Assembly (NCBI RefSeq): GCF_950023065.1
Contig: NC_088678.1
Location: 6,004,580 to 6,068,579, forward strand
Direction of reading: 5' to 3'
DNA: 64,000 bases
Source of the DNA: Planococcus citri
Taxonomy: Eukaryota > Arthropoda > Insecta > Hemiptera > Pseudococcidae
The notes beneath the pieces were generated by a model. The model was given only the letters and a program-made list of their open reading frames with translations. It did not search any database and was not told the DNA's origin. Shown here in pieces: positions 22,560-33,779 of this stretch. Made by a program: the position numbers and the translations under genes. Each line of letters opens with the position of its first letter. Position 1 is the stretch's first letter.

Positions 22560-23145
22560 ATTAAATTTATTTACCTCTCATATTTCTGAATTTCGGAAAA
22601 TTCATAAAAATCACGTTACCTAAAAGTATGTCTAATCATTTTTCATCTATTTTGTTTTTAGTATATTATGATGACATGAATACTTTATGGATAGGATTAT
22701 TCATGCAATTTTACATCCGTCTTGATGATATTGTCGTCTGCCAAAGATTTGCCGTTACCTAGTTCGGTAAGTAACAAAGCATGCAAGTTCAGTGACCGCC
22801 TGACAGTAATAGTCTACAGTCCAAGCGCAAAAAAGTGTCATTTGAGTTGACCATTTTTGGGGACAAAAAAAGGAGTTGGCTTTTCATTAGTATCTTATTA
22901 GTTATTGATTAATATTCAAGAAAATGGACATTTCTTTTGGCCGGCACAATAAGTTATTACTTCAACCTCCTGAAGTGATTTAGGTTACACCTAGGCATAA
23001 ACATTGTTTACATATAAAAAACATATGATACATATCAATACAACGTTGTTGTGAGATGCAAAAATGGCTACAATTACAATTTGTGTGAATAGTACTAGTA
23101 GATACTTTCGTTTCGAATTCGACTAAATTTTAATGTATATTATGA
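22560..23145. other. Intergenic, no supported gene
   Basis: AT-rich with TAGGTACCTA-like words. TTCAACCTCCTGAAGTG near 22960 recurs at 25078, another sign of local duplication. No coding signal is visible. Confidence 0.45.
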
Positions 23146-23147
23146 AA

Positions 23148-23700
23148 GAATCAGTGAGTACAATTTCCTTATGGATGTTACCACAAATCATAGAATTACA
23201 TCATTCAACCACCTGCTTGTGAACATATTTTTAATCCACCAACATTGCTCACTGCTCAGATTATCTTCTAGCAGAATTAAGGCAACAAAGTCAGCTATTC
23301 AACAAGATGTGAATTGAGCAGGATGCAGACAATCTCGAATATCTCAAGCAAAATGATTTTAAACATTCTTAGTAATAATTAATATGAAATAACTTTATTT
23401 TTAAGTTACCTATACATATTTTATTATTTATTTATTTTTATTATTATTATTATGTACCTATTACTTTTTCATCAATCCTTATGGGTAATGTAGTTACATA
23501 ATAAAAAACTACGCAGTCACCAAAAGTATAATATCAGTGTGACTAGATATTCATCAAACAACATTGAAACCATAACACCTGCAGTAGGAAGGTCAATGTC
23601 CATGCTACAAGAAACATTAATATCAACGGTCCTTCAAACAGACTGTGAAAGATGAATTGAAAAAAAATGGATTAATACTGGAAGACCCCTTATCTACTTT
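23148..23700 (+). pseudogene. Decayed copy of a two-exon module
   Basis: The first part (23150-23290) reads FLMDVTTNHRITSFNHLLVN then breaks; the better copy at 25225-25377 continues and ends at a donor. The second part (23539-23655) reads KYNISVTRYSSNNIETI, matching 25532-25678 and 14862-14938. Function is unknown. The module recurs three times between the protease pieces and is probably part of the same ancestral gene. Confidence 0.5.
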
Positions 23701-23899
23701 AAATGATGCATTCAACAACTTGAAACTGTAATTTGGGTTAAATTGTGTTATTATGAACGTGTTTTTTTCAACATAAAATATTGCAATTCATATATATGTA
23801 CACATAAGTAATTCCAATACAAGCACCAAAATCCTCACAATTGGTGCTTGCATTTAGCTATGTGCACAATTTTGAACTTTATTTGAGCACTAAATTTTT

Positions 23900-24330
23900 T
23901 TTTTATTTTTGGCAAGTGCTAAATTTCAATTTGAACCCTTGTGCGACTTGTGCCAATTTTCGTGGCTCTAATTGTCGGTTTCATTCATTTCATTGAGATA
24001 AATTCTAAGCTGGGTTCCTATTTCACTCATGTTTTGTTCGACGGTTGAAGATTGAGGATTATTTATAGTGAAACATACAAACACGCAATTTCTAAGCATT
24101 CACATTCTTCTTTCCATCGTTAATACAAACGGTAGGTACACTTTTTTCTTTTTCCTTAGCAGTTTTTAACTAGTAATATAGCAACATGTGGCACCCGAAG
24201 TACATCATTCCGCCAAGAAATGACTTGGAGACCTGAATGTTGATTGAAGTGGAGACTGACAAAATCATTGTTTATTCTGCTGGATTAGTCCATAAATGAC
24301 ATTGCCCTACTAAAACTGAAAAATCCGGTA
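23900..24330 (+). pseudogene. Protease NDIALL exon interrupted by a 271-bp insertion
   Basis: Sequence matching the start of the 17160 exon stops at GACTTG (23945-23950) and resumes after a second GACTTG (24222-24227) with EVETDKIIVYSAGLV then DIALLKLKNPVNFT. The 17-kb copy has no insert, so 23951-24221 is an insertion with a 6-bp target duplication. A one-base shift before DIALL adds to the decay. Confidence 0.75.
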
Positions 24331-24375
24331 AATTTTACACGTAAGCATAAAAAAAATGTATTTACTGAATTTCAC

Positions 24376-24553
24376 TTGCAGTACCTACTGAAAATTGGAC
24401 TTGAGAAACCAATTTTGTTTTATAATGTAGCTAACATAAGACCAGTTAACATAAGACCAGTTTGTCTACTGGGAAGAAAAGAAGAACACCGAAGGGATAG
24501 TTGTAAGGCAATAAATCCGTTTATCTCTTCGGATGGGGTTACACTGGAACTGG
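24376..24553 (+). CDS. Protease NIRPVCLL exon, open copy
   Basis: This copy stays open: NIRPVNIRPVCLLGRKEEHR, then SCKAINPFISSDGVTLELV, then GTAGGT. NIRPVCLP-like is the usual motif just before the interdomain linker of S1A proteases. NIRPV is present twice in tandem, which looks like a 15-bp duplication. The equivalents at 12.05 and 17.36 kb are frameshifted. Confidence 0.65.
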
Positions 24554-25224
24554 TAGGTAGTACCTAGGTAGTGTACTTGACATACCTATATTCTTTCAAT
24601 AAATATGTAATTCATTCAGTAATTTCAATAAATATGTAATTCATTCAGAAAATAATTTGAGTCTTTTAAAAAAAATTTCCATGAGAGGATAAATTTTTAG
24701 AATTGATTGTTAATTAAAATTTTAAACTAAAAAATTAATTTTACCCCCAGTCAACATTACAATGAAAATTGGGAAATAGCAAGTATGACGAATGTAACAA
24801 AGCATGAATACTGGATCCAAATTGTATAAAATACACACTAGAACCAGATACACTCCCAAATAATATTTTGAGTATTTACTTGTCACATCTATACTTTCAG
24901 TATAAGACGTAATTCATTCAGTAATTTGAGTCTTATTGTTTCATTCGACTACCAAACCTAAGTAATTAGTAAAATTATTATATTTGTTTTACTTTTGCAA
25001 ATTACTTGTAAGAATCAGTGGCTATAAAACTAATTCTAAAGGGACAGCAAAAGAAGCCTTTAAATGTAAGTTATAACTTCAACCTCCTGAAGTGCCTGAT
25101 TTATGTTCCACCTAAGCATTAACATTGTTTGTTTGACAGTGCATGGCACTATGTAGTATGTATATATCCAAAAAAGTAAGTAATTAGTAAAATCATTATA
25201 TTTTTTTTGCATTTGCAAATTATT

Positions 25225-25377
25225 TGTAAGAATCAGTACGTTTTTCTTATGGATGTTACCACAAATCACAGAATAACATCATTCAACCACCTGTTTGTGA
25301 ACATATTTTTAATCCACCAAGAGTGCTCATCTTGCTCAGATTATCTTCTAGCAGAATTAAAGCAACAAAGTCGGTAA
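25225..25377 (+). CDS. Unidentified exon, better copy of a repeated module
   Basis: After an in-frame CAG the sequence reads YVFLMDVTTNHRITSFNHLF, then a stretch with CSSCSDYLLAELKQQS ending at GTAAAA. The module is Cys-containing and mainly hydrophobic. A decayed duplicate is at 23150-23290. No family is recognised. Confidence 0.4.
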   Translation, partial: CKNQYVFLMDVTTNHRITSFNHLFVNIFLIHQECSSCSDYLLAELKQQSR

Positions 25378-25529
25378 AATAATTTTAAACTTTTAAAATA
25401 ATTAACATGAATTCCCTCATTTTGAATTTATATATAGTATTTCATTATTTATATTTTTTAAATTATGGATGATATTACTTTTTCATCAATCCATATGGAT
25501 AATGTAGTACAAATAAAAAATTGTGAAGT

Positions 25530-25678
25530 TATAAAAAGTACTACACCACTGTAACGGGATACTCGTCAGAAAATATCGAAACTACATGGTCTGAAGTTAA
25601 GAAAATAATAACTTCAATCGGACATCCAGGAAAAATGAAAACCTTTCAAATTAAAAAAGTGGAAATGGAAATTCAGTA
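25530..25678 (+). CDS. Unidentified short terminal exon
   Basis: A frame reading KYYTTVTGYSSENIETTWSE, then KIITSIGHPGKMKTFQ, ends in TAG. Two other decayed copies (14862-14938, 23539-23655) keep the YSSxNxET core, which marks it as a conserved piece of the duplicated gene. Confidence 0.4.
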
Positions 25679-25679
25679 G

Positions 25680-27260
25680 GTACCTACTTCACTTATTATA
25701 TGGAAAATGGAAAATAATCTAATGAATCTTTTTCAACCAGAGTTGTTAGATTTATTTTAGTTTTTGAAATTGAAAAATCTTTTAATTGAATTATAAAAAT
25801 GTTTTTATAATAAAATGCTAATTTGACCACAAACATGTTCTTTATTGCTCTAGATTACAATAGCCTGTTCATTTGTGGATGTTTTTTAAATTCCTCTCAA
25901 TTCCCTATTTGTTAATAAAAACTTCAAGACTATCGATTAATATCACGCATGATTTGTAAGGTTTTTTACCCTCCAAGGACATTTTTCAAAATCACTCATC
26001 ACCATAATATTATTGTAGAGGAAAACTGAGTAGCTCGTTGAAATCAGCGTTCGTTTTTCATCATAATTCGATATTTGTCAAGTCCAATACTTGATTAGGG
26101 TGACCTCAGGAGATGATTTTTTGTTTAAAACTCGAGTAACATAATTTTTTTACTCACCTTTTTTTGAAAGACATCTGCGATTCTAACACACAAATAATTT
26201 CAGAAATTTTCTTTTAGAAAAATATTTAAAAATGTTTTGTTGATTTGAATAAAATTCTGTAAGTTTTTATTTTATTCAGTGATTTTTATCATTATGCTTT
26301 TGAGTAGTAGTAGTGGTTATCGTTGTCGCTAAAATGAGTTCTCAATCATCAACAACAACAACAACCACAATAACGACGGCTACTACGAGAATGAAAATTT
26401 CAACCCCTTTAACATGGTCGACTACTGTGGCGAGTGACAATAGCATAACTCATACATTCAGAAAGACTTTCATCAATGCTAAGAAAACGACCACCAAGAC
26501 GAAAATACGCGAGTAAAAATCAACAACAACAACGACGACGAATTCGAGTCTTTAAAAAAGAGATTATTTCACAAGGCAGCTGCGGATGAGGAAAAATTAT
26601 ATCGCAACAAACAACAACAACAACTACCACGAATGAGAAAAAATATCGTTTCGATTCAACGAGAATTATTATCTTAACCACAACCGTGATTTGATGAATT
26701 GGTAGTGTTTTTTCCATTTTTTAGACATTTTTTTACAACTTCAAAAATTAATTCAGTGTAATTTATCAAATTTTCAAGATTTTTTCCACCAATATTTTGT
26801 ATGAACTTCATAGTTTGAGAAAATATATTGGATTGTATGCATCCCCCCCCCTACCATCAAAAAATGCCAATTTTTGCAGATTCGATGATTATTTTTCTGA
26901 TATTTTTTGTAAATGTGACGTTTTTTCATTTTCAGATCTCCTACTTTTAATAATTGTTCAAATTTGTAGCTATGTCCTCTCTGCATAAAAAATGGAGGTC
27001 TAAATGTAAAAAAAAAAATAGTCTTTCACTTGGTAAGTAGAACGCAAAATTTTCTCTCCTAATGCAAATAATTTTTTAAAAAATAACACATTAAAAACGA
27101 ATTTTAAAAAATTGTAATTAAAAAAATAATTATCCTCAGTACGAAATTCTTTCACTTCAGCAACCAATGCACAATAATTGAAAAAAAAACAAAAATAATT
27201 ATTATAGATAAATATGTACCAAACGAGTGATAAAATATTACATTAAAAAAATTCTTCGTC
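25680..27260. other. Intergenic with triplet-rich low complexity
   Basis: Around 26340-26660 the DNA is rich in CAA/ACA/ACG triplets, giving Ser/Thr-rich open frames on one strand and Val-rich ones on the other. I regard these as composition artefacts. The rest is AT-rich, with a poly(C) run at 26845-26853. The 3' flank of the RNA ligase gene starts near 27260. Confidence 0.5.
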
Positions 27261-27261
27261 G

Positions 27262-28287
27262 CTACCTTTTCACATCAGCCACCAACTTCTCAAACTTCTC
27301 CCACAATTCGTTAAAATTAATTTTCTCGCGACAACATAACGATAAATTTCTGTAAAATGGAAAGAATTCCTTCTTCGTCGTGATATTCGTCTCTTTTTGA
27401 TACTCCTTCATGCAGATCTCAACGTAGCTGGAATCGAGTAGTTTGCCATCGTCGTCTAAATACGGTACTTTGGAAATATAATCGAGAAACGCGTCGTCCA
27501 TTTTGGGCCCAGGTTTCTGTTTCTTCTCGGGAGGTTTGATCTTATCTCGGAACTCGGGTAAATTCTCCGGTTTCAGTTTGAAGATGGCTAGTTTATCGGA
27601 ATCGGTGAACTTTAAACGTAACATGTACCCTTCCATTTGGACGAAATCATTATGATTAAAATAAATGGACTTGAAATCTAGTAACTTTTCGTACGAGTAA
27701 TCGGCAGCGTACATAATAGTGTAAGGAATAAGTTCGAAGTCCACCTTCTGTAGTAATTTTTGAGCTTGAAGAAATTCCATACGAGTGGCTACTTTGTAAA
27801 CGTCGTCACCTTCGATATTCGTAGTCGATGGTCGGGTTATTACGTCATCAGGGAGGGTGTCTTTTTCGACGAAGATTTCGTAAGCGAAGAATTTCAACAC
27901 CGATGGATCGTCGAAATACTTGTATCTATCGATGATTGGCTTACCGCCGCTGTTAGATCCGACCAATTCGCCAATTATCACGAAACTTTTGCCATTTAAT
28001 TCGTCCAGTTCGGCCAGACGTTTAGTTTTGGCCACTAATTCGGGTACGAGACGTTGATATCCGTGGAATTTGGTTTTATCGTCGAACAGAACGTTTCGAC
28101 TTCCGAATTGAATCTCTTCCTTATTCTTAGTATCGTCACCATCGTCGAGCTTTTTTCGATTGAAAATTACACGAAAATTACATCCGTCCAGTTTCTCTTG
28201 AATGATTACGTACTCGAGATCGGACACTTCGAATTTATCGTTTTTAAAATTTTCGATACTCGGGAAAAGTAAACGGTTCATAGCCAT
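27262..28287 (-). CDS. Rnl2-family RNA ligase, intact and intronless
   Basis: The 341-residue protein starts at an ATG in good context (GACGAAAATGGCT). It carries the covalent nucleotidyltransferase motifs in order: motif I EKLDG with catalytic Lys32, FGSRN (Ia), FVIIGELVG (III), FFAYEIFVE (IIIa), MEGYMLRLKF (IV) and AIFKLKPE (V). A helical C-terminal domain follows, as in T4 Rnl2, and the length fits that family (about 330-340). Such enzymes seal 3'-OH/5'-phosphate RNA ends using ATP. The absence of introns, in a region where other genes are split, suggests acquisition from a virus or microbe, but this is inference. A broken inverted paralogue lies at 32707-33760. Confidence 0.9.
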   Translation of the reverse strand: MAMNRLLFPSIENFKNDKFEVSDLEYVIIQEKLDGCNFRVIFNRKKLDDGDDTKNKEEIQFGSRNVLFDDKTKFHGYQRLVPELVAKTKRLAELDELNGKSFVIIGELVGSNSGGKPIIDRYKYFDDPSVLKFFAYEIFVEKDTLPDDVITRPSTTNIEGDDVYKVATRMEFLQAQKLLQKVDFELIPYTIMYAADYSYEKLLDFKSIYFNHNDFVQMEGYMLRLKFTDSDKLAIFKLKPENLPEFRDKIKPPEKKQKPGPKMDDAFLDYISKVPYLDDDGKLLDSSYVEICMKEYQKETNITTKKEFFPFYRNLSLCCREKINFNELWEKFEKLVADVKR

Positions 28288-29068
28288 TTTCGTCACTTTA
28301 CTCTTTCCAACGCGAACAACGAATACAAAAATTCAACTTTCAACTCGAATATCGATCGATAACAGAGATAAAATTACGCGAACAGAGTTAAAAATACTCG
28401 TACCTAGCAAAATATGAAGTAGGTACCAACAATTTATCAAAACCGTATACAATTGAAAATTTTATTCACGACGCGAAAGACGAATACGTTGATACTAACG
28501 AAGGATACAAAACAACACTGAATGACTGAAGCTTCTCTACGAGAATAAGAGTAGACGCGAGTTCAGATCATGATGCAACAATGTACGTACTGTACAGCGA
28601 ATTGCAACAGCAACAGCAATATATAAGGGACCAACGATCAACTATCAACAAACCACCTGGCTGACTGACGCAAGAATAGAACGAAATTACCGTTAGATAT
28701 GAAATACAACGAAAACTGTATTCCCCCAACTGATGACTAATGTTATTGAAACGAAATCATGTGTTCTTCCTGGTACAGATTTTATATACCTACACGTTCG
28801 TGACGTCACCAATGTAATTTCACGCACATTGACCGTGCCTACGAGTTTTCCATCTCTCCTTCTGCGATGACCAATAACATGTGCCTTATCAACATAACGT
28901 GACTCATAAACTAATAGCATAAAAATATTCGATAATTATTCGAGCACATAAATTTTTACAGAGGCGAGCCAGGCACGTAGAAGTAATTTATGAAAAATAT
29001 TCTCAGAATTTTGCTCAACCCAGTAAGTATAAAATTTGAATGATGTTCAACTCAACCCCCCCCCCCCC
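27335..29068. repeat. Left arm of a 6.4-kb inverted duplication
   Basis: This arm contains the RNA ligase gene, its promoter and a flank ending TTGCTCAACCCAGTAAGTAT (29012) and a poly(C) run (about 29057-29068). The same order appears reversed on the other side of the minisatellite. Confidence 0.85.
28751..28812 (-). promoter_or_regulatory. RNA ligase promoter: TATA box with adjacent CRE
   Basis: On the minus strand TATATAAA (28788-28781) lies just downstream of a perfect TGACGTCA (28808-28801), a CREB/ATF-type site. A TCAGTTGGGG initiator-like sequence follows about 45 bp later. The paralogous arm keeps a TATAAA (32288-32293) but has TGCCGTCA instead of the CRE core. Confidence 0.55.
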
Positions 29069-29169
29069 TCCTCCCCACTGTAATCTAAAAAAATCATCCA
29101 CACGTGTACAAAATTCGAAATTCTTAACAGTTCTTTGGATGGGGCGCAAAGTGACTCCGATGGCAAAAA

Positions 29170-32095
29170 AAGGGGGAGGGGGTGCTCCAAAATCAAAATA
29201 TTGTAAAAATTGAAAAAAATCGAGTGGTATGTTAAAATATAGGTTTTTTGGATCGAGAAACACGAAATTGAGGTTCTTTTTCCCCTCAGACTCCTTGGGG
29301 GCCCTTTGGGAGGTTCTACCAAAACCAAATTTTGTAAAAATGAAAAAAAACGAGTGATATGTCAATATATAGGTTTTTTGGATCAAGAAACGCATTTCAA
29401 GTTTTTTTCCCTCAGACTCCTTTGGGGCCCAAAACTAAATTTTGTAAAAATGAAAAAAAAAAACGAGTGATATGTCAATAAATATAGGTTTTTTGGGTCG
29501 AGAAACACGAAATCGAGGTCGTTTTTTCCCTCAGACTCCTTGGGCGCCCTTTAGGAGGTGCTACCAAAACCAAATTTTGTAAAAAAATTTGAAAAAAACC
29601 AAGTGATATGTCAATATATAGGTTTTTTGGGTCGAAAAACACATTTGAGGTCTTTTTCCCCTCTGGCTCCTTGGGGGCCCAAAACCAAATTTTGTAAAAA
29701 TGAAAAAAAAAACCAGTGACATGTCAAAATATAGGTTTTTTGGATCGAGAAACACATATGAGGTCTTTTTCCCCTCAGACTGCTTGGAGGGCTCAAAACC
29801 AAATTTTGGAAAAATGAAAAAAATCGAGTTATATATAGGTATGTCCAAATATAGGTTTTTTGGATCGAGAAATACATTTGAGGTCTTTTTCCCCTCAGAC
29901 TGCTTGGAGGGCCCAAAATCAAATTTTGTAAAAATGAAAAAAATCGAGTTATATGTCCAAATATAGGTTTTTTGGGTCGAGAAACACGAATCTGACGTAC
30001 CTACTTTTTCCCTCAGACTCCTTGGGGTCCCTTAGGAAGGTGCTACCAAAACCAAATTTTGTAAAAATGAAAAAAATCGAGTGATATGTCAAAATGTAGG
30101 TTTTTTGGGTCGAGAAACCCAAATCTGAGGTCCTTTTTTCCCTCAGACCCATTGGAAAGGTGCTACCCAAATCAAAATTTTGTAAAAATGAAAAAAATCG
30201 AAATATATGTTAAAATATAGGTTTTTTGGGTCGAAAAACATGATATTTAGGTCCTTCTTTCCTTCAGGCTTCTTGGGGTCCCTTTGGGAGGTGCCACCAG
30301 AATCAAATTTTGTAAAAATGAAAAAAATCGAGTGATATGTCAATATATAGGTTTTTTGGATCGAGAAACACCAAATTGAGGTCCTTTTTATCCCTCCATT
30401 GGGCACATTTTGAGAGTTTCTACCAAAACCAAATTTTGTAAAAATGAAAAAAAAAACCGAGTGATATGTCAATATATAGGTTTTTTGGATCAAGAAACAC
30501 ATTTGAGGTCTTTTTTCCCTCAGACTCCATGGGCGTCCTTTGGGAGGTGCTACCAAAACCAAATTTTGTATTATTGAGAAACACGAATTTGAGGTCTTTT
30601 TTCCATCAGACTCCTTTGGGGCCCAAAACCAAATGTTGTAAAAAATTTTTAAAAAAACCAAGAGATACCTCAATATATAGGTTTTTTGGGTCGAAAAACA
30701 CATTTGAGGTCTTTTCCCCCTCTGGCTCCTTGGGGCCCAAAACCAAATTTTGTAAAAATGAAAAAAAAAAACAGTGACATGTCAAAATATAGGTTTTTTG
30801 GATCGAGAAACACATTTGAGGTCTTTTTCCCCTCAGACTCCTTGGAGGGCCCAAAACCAAATTTTGTAAAAATGAAACAAATCGAGTTATATGTCAAAAC
30901 ATAGGTTTTTTGGGTCGAGAAACACGAATCTGATGTACCTACTTTTTCCCTCAGACTCCTTGGGGTCCCTTAAGGAAGGTGCTACCGAAACCAAATTTTG
31001 TAAAAATGAAAAAAATCGAGTGATATGTCAAAATGTAGGTTTTTTGGGTCGAGAAACCCAAATCTGAGGTCCTTTTTTCCCTCAGACCCATTGGAAAGGT
31101 GCTAGCAAAATCAAAATTTTGTGAAAATGAAAAAAATCGAGTGATATGTCAAAATATAGGTTTTTTGGATTGAGAAACACGAATTTGAGGTCGTTTTTCC
31201 CCTCAGACTCTTGGAGGGGGGGGGGGCAATAATGAAAAAAATCGAAATATATGTGAAAATATAGGTTTTTTGGGTCGAAAAACATGATATTGAGGTCCTT
31301 CTTTCCCTCAGGCTTCTTGGGGTCCCTTTGGGAGGTGCCACCAGAATCAAATTTTGTAAAAATGAAAAAAATCGAGTGATATGTCAATATATAGGTTTTT
31401 TGGATCGAGAAACACAAAATTGAGGTCCTTTTTTCCCTCCCTTGGGCACATTTTGGGAGTTTCTACCAAAACCAAATTTTGTAAAAATGAAAAAAAACCG
31501 AGTGATAACTGATAGGTATGTCAATACATAGGTTTCTTGGATCAAGAAACACATGAGGTCTTTTTTTCCTCAGACTCCTTGGGGGCCCAAAACCCAATTT
31601 TGTAATAGTGAAAAAAATCGAGTTATATGTTGAAATATAGGTTTTTTGGATTAATAAACACATTTGAGGTCTTTTTCCCCTCAGACTCCTTGGGGGCCCA
31701 AAACCAAATTTTATAAAAATGAAAAAAAAACCAAGTGATATGTCGATATAGGTATAGGTTTTTTGGATCAAGAAACACATTTGAGGTCTTTTTTCCCTCA
31801 GACTCCTTGGGGGCCCAAAACAGAATTTTATAAAAATCAAAAAAAAAACGAGCGATATGTCAATAAATATAGGTTTTTTGGATCGAGAAACACGAATTCG
31901 AGGACTTTTTTCCCTCAGACTCCTTGGGAGCCCTTTGGGAGGTGCTACCATAGCCAAATTTTGTAAAAGTGAAAAAAATCTAGTGATATGTCAAAATGTA
32001 GGTTTTTTGGGTCGAGAAACATGAATCTGAAGTCCTTTTTTCACTCAACCCCTAAGTGGAGGTGTCGTCGAAATAAAATTTTGAAAAAATCAACG
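29170..32095. repeat. Minisatellite of about 23 units, 105-135 bp each
   Basis: Each unit contains AATTTTGTAAAAATGAAAAA, then TCGAGTGATATGTCAA, TATAGGTTTTTTGG, GAGAAACACGAA and CCTCAGACTCCTTGG. TAGGTTTTTTGG-like cores can be counted from 29240 to 31999. Some variants recur about 940 bp apart (for example a unit at 29978 and one at 30916), giving a higher-order repeat. Units are open in several minus-strand frames, which creates ORFs up to 186 codons, all shadows. Satellite outliers lie at 36.4 and 46.2 kb. Confidence 0.95.
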
Positions 32096-32109
32096 ATTAC
32101 AGTTGGACG

Positions 32110-33765
32110 GGGGGGGGGGGTTGACTAGAAAATTTTTTGGGATGGTTTCACGTACATATGAAAACTAACATTCAAATGTTATACTTACTGGGTTGAGCAA
32201 ATGATGACTCATCGCTGATCGAGAGGTGGAAAACTCATAGGCATGCTCAATGATCGTAAAATTACATCGATGCCGTCACGAACGCGTATAAAATCTGTAC
32301 CAAGAAGAACACCTGATGATTTCGTTTCAATAACGTTAGTCATTAGTTGGGGGAATAAATTTTTCATTGAAGTTTATATTTAACCGTAATTCGTCTTTCA
32401 TGACATTGCTGTCATATGTGTAAACGAGCCTTTCTCCTAGTCCTAGAGAAGCCAGAGTTGTTTTGTATTCTTCGTAGGTATCAATGTATGCCTTTCCCAG
32501 TTTCCCATCGTGAATAAAAGTTTCAATTGTTTACGGATTTGATAAATTGTTGGTACCTACTTTATAATTTTGCTAGGTACGGGTATTTTAACTCTGTTCG
32601 CGCAATTTTATCTCTGTTATCGATCGATATTCGAGTTGAAAGTTGAATTTTTTTGTATTCGTTGTTCGTGTTGGAAAGTGTAAAGTGACGATCTGACGAA
32701 ATAGGTATGGCTATGAACCGTTTATACTTTTCCCAAGTATCGAAAATTTCAAAAACGATAAAATCGATGTGTCCGATCTCGAGTACGTGATCATTCAAGA
32801 GAAACTGGACGGATGTAATTTTCGTATAATTTTCAATCGAAAAAAACTCGACGAAGGTGACGATACTAAGAATAAGGAAGAGATTCAATTCGGAAGTCGA
32901 AACGTTCTGTTCGACGATAAAACCAAATTCCACGGATATCAACGTCTCGTACCCGAATTAGTGGCTAAAACTAAACGTCTGGCCGAACTGGACGAATTAA
33001 ATGGCAAAAGTTTCGTGATATTTGGTACTTTTTTATGTTTTACAAGGTGTTTAACTCTGCTAGAGTAATTTTATCTCTAGAGTGATAAAACTAAACGTCC
33101 GGCCGAATTCGACGAATTAAAAGGCAAAAGTTTCGTGATATTTGGCGAATTAAGCCAATTATTGGAAAATACAAGTATATATTATTTCGATGATCCATCG
33201 GTGATGAAATTTTTCGATTACGAAATTTTCATCGAAAAGACACCCTCGATGATGATGATGTGGTAACCCGACCATCGGCTACGAATATCAAAAGTGACGA
33301 AGTTCACAAGGTAGCCACTCGTATGGAATTTCTTCAAGCTCAGAAATTACTACAGAAGGTAGACTTCGAACTTAATCCTTACACCATTATGCAAGCTGCC
33401 GATTACTCCTACGAAAAGTTAGTCGAATTTCAATCACAACCATTTCGTCCAAATGGAAGGGTACATGTTACGTCTGAAATTTACCCACATTCCGATAAAC
33501 TAGCGATCTCCGAACTGAAATCGGAGAATTTATCAGAATTCCGAGGTAAGCTCAAACCTGAAGAGAAGAAATAGAAACCTGCAGGGCCTAAAATGAACGA
33601 AGCGTTTCTCGAGTAGGTATATTTCCAAAGTATACCGTATTTGGACGACGAGGGAGAACTACATACTACTGGATGCCAGCTACACGTTAAAATCAGCATG
33701 ACCGAGTATCAAGAGAGACTGTATTATCACGATTAAAAAGAATTCTATCCATTTTGCAGAAACTT
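32110..33765. repeat. Right arm of the inverted duplication
   Basis: It starts with poly(G) (about 32110-32121), continues with ATACTTACTGGGTTGAGCAA (32190), a promoter region and the ligase paralogue. Homology to the left arm fades at about 33765, equivalent to the C-terminal domain of the intact gene. Confidence 0.85.
32707..33760 (+). pseudogene. Decayed inverted paralogue of the RNA ligase
   Basis: It begins ATGGCTATGAACCGTTTA like the intact gene but is frameshifted at once. Motif I (QEKLDGCNF) and FGSRN remain open from 32769. At about 33026 an insertion interrupts motif III, and the preceding roughly 85 bp (AAACTAAACGTC ... TTCGTGATATTTGG) is duplicated after it. A deletion and frameshift remove the IIIa region, motif IV is lost (HVTSEIYPHSDK) and motif V reads AISELKSE. 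Both the start frame and the active site are gone, so this copy is not expected to make an enzyme. Confidence 0.9.
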
Positions 33766-33779
33766 ATTGTACTTATTCA

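Noticed and set aside
26313..26717. Thr/Ser-rich ORF and opposite Val-rich ORF
   Set aside because: Both arise from CAA/ACG-rich low-complexity DNA and lack splice or start support.
29015..31957. Many long minus-strand ORFs (up to 186 codons) with repeated KTYILTYHS-type peptides
   Set aside because: They are translations of the minisatellite unit, which lacks stops in some frames. Units vary in length without keeping frame, so protein selection is not seen.
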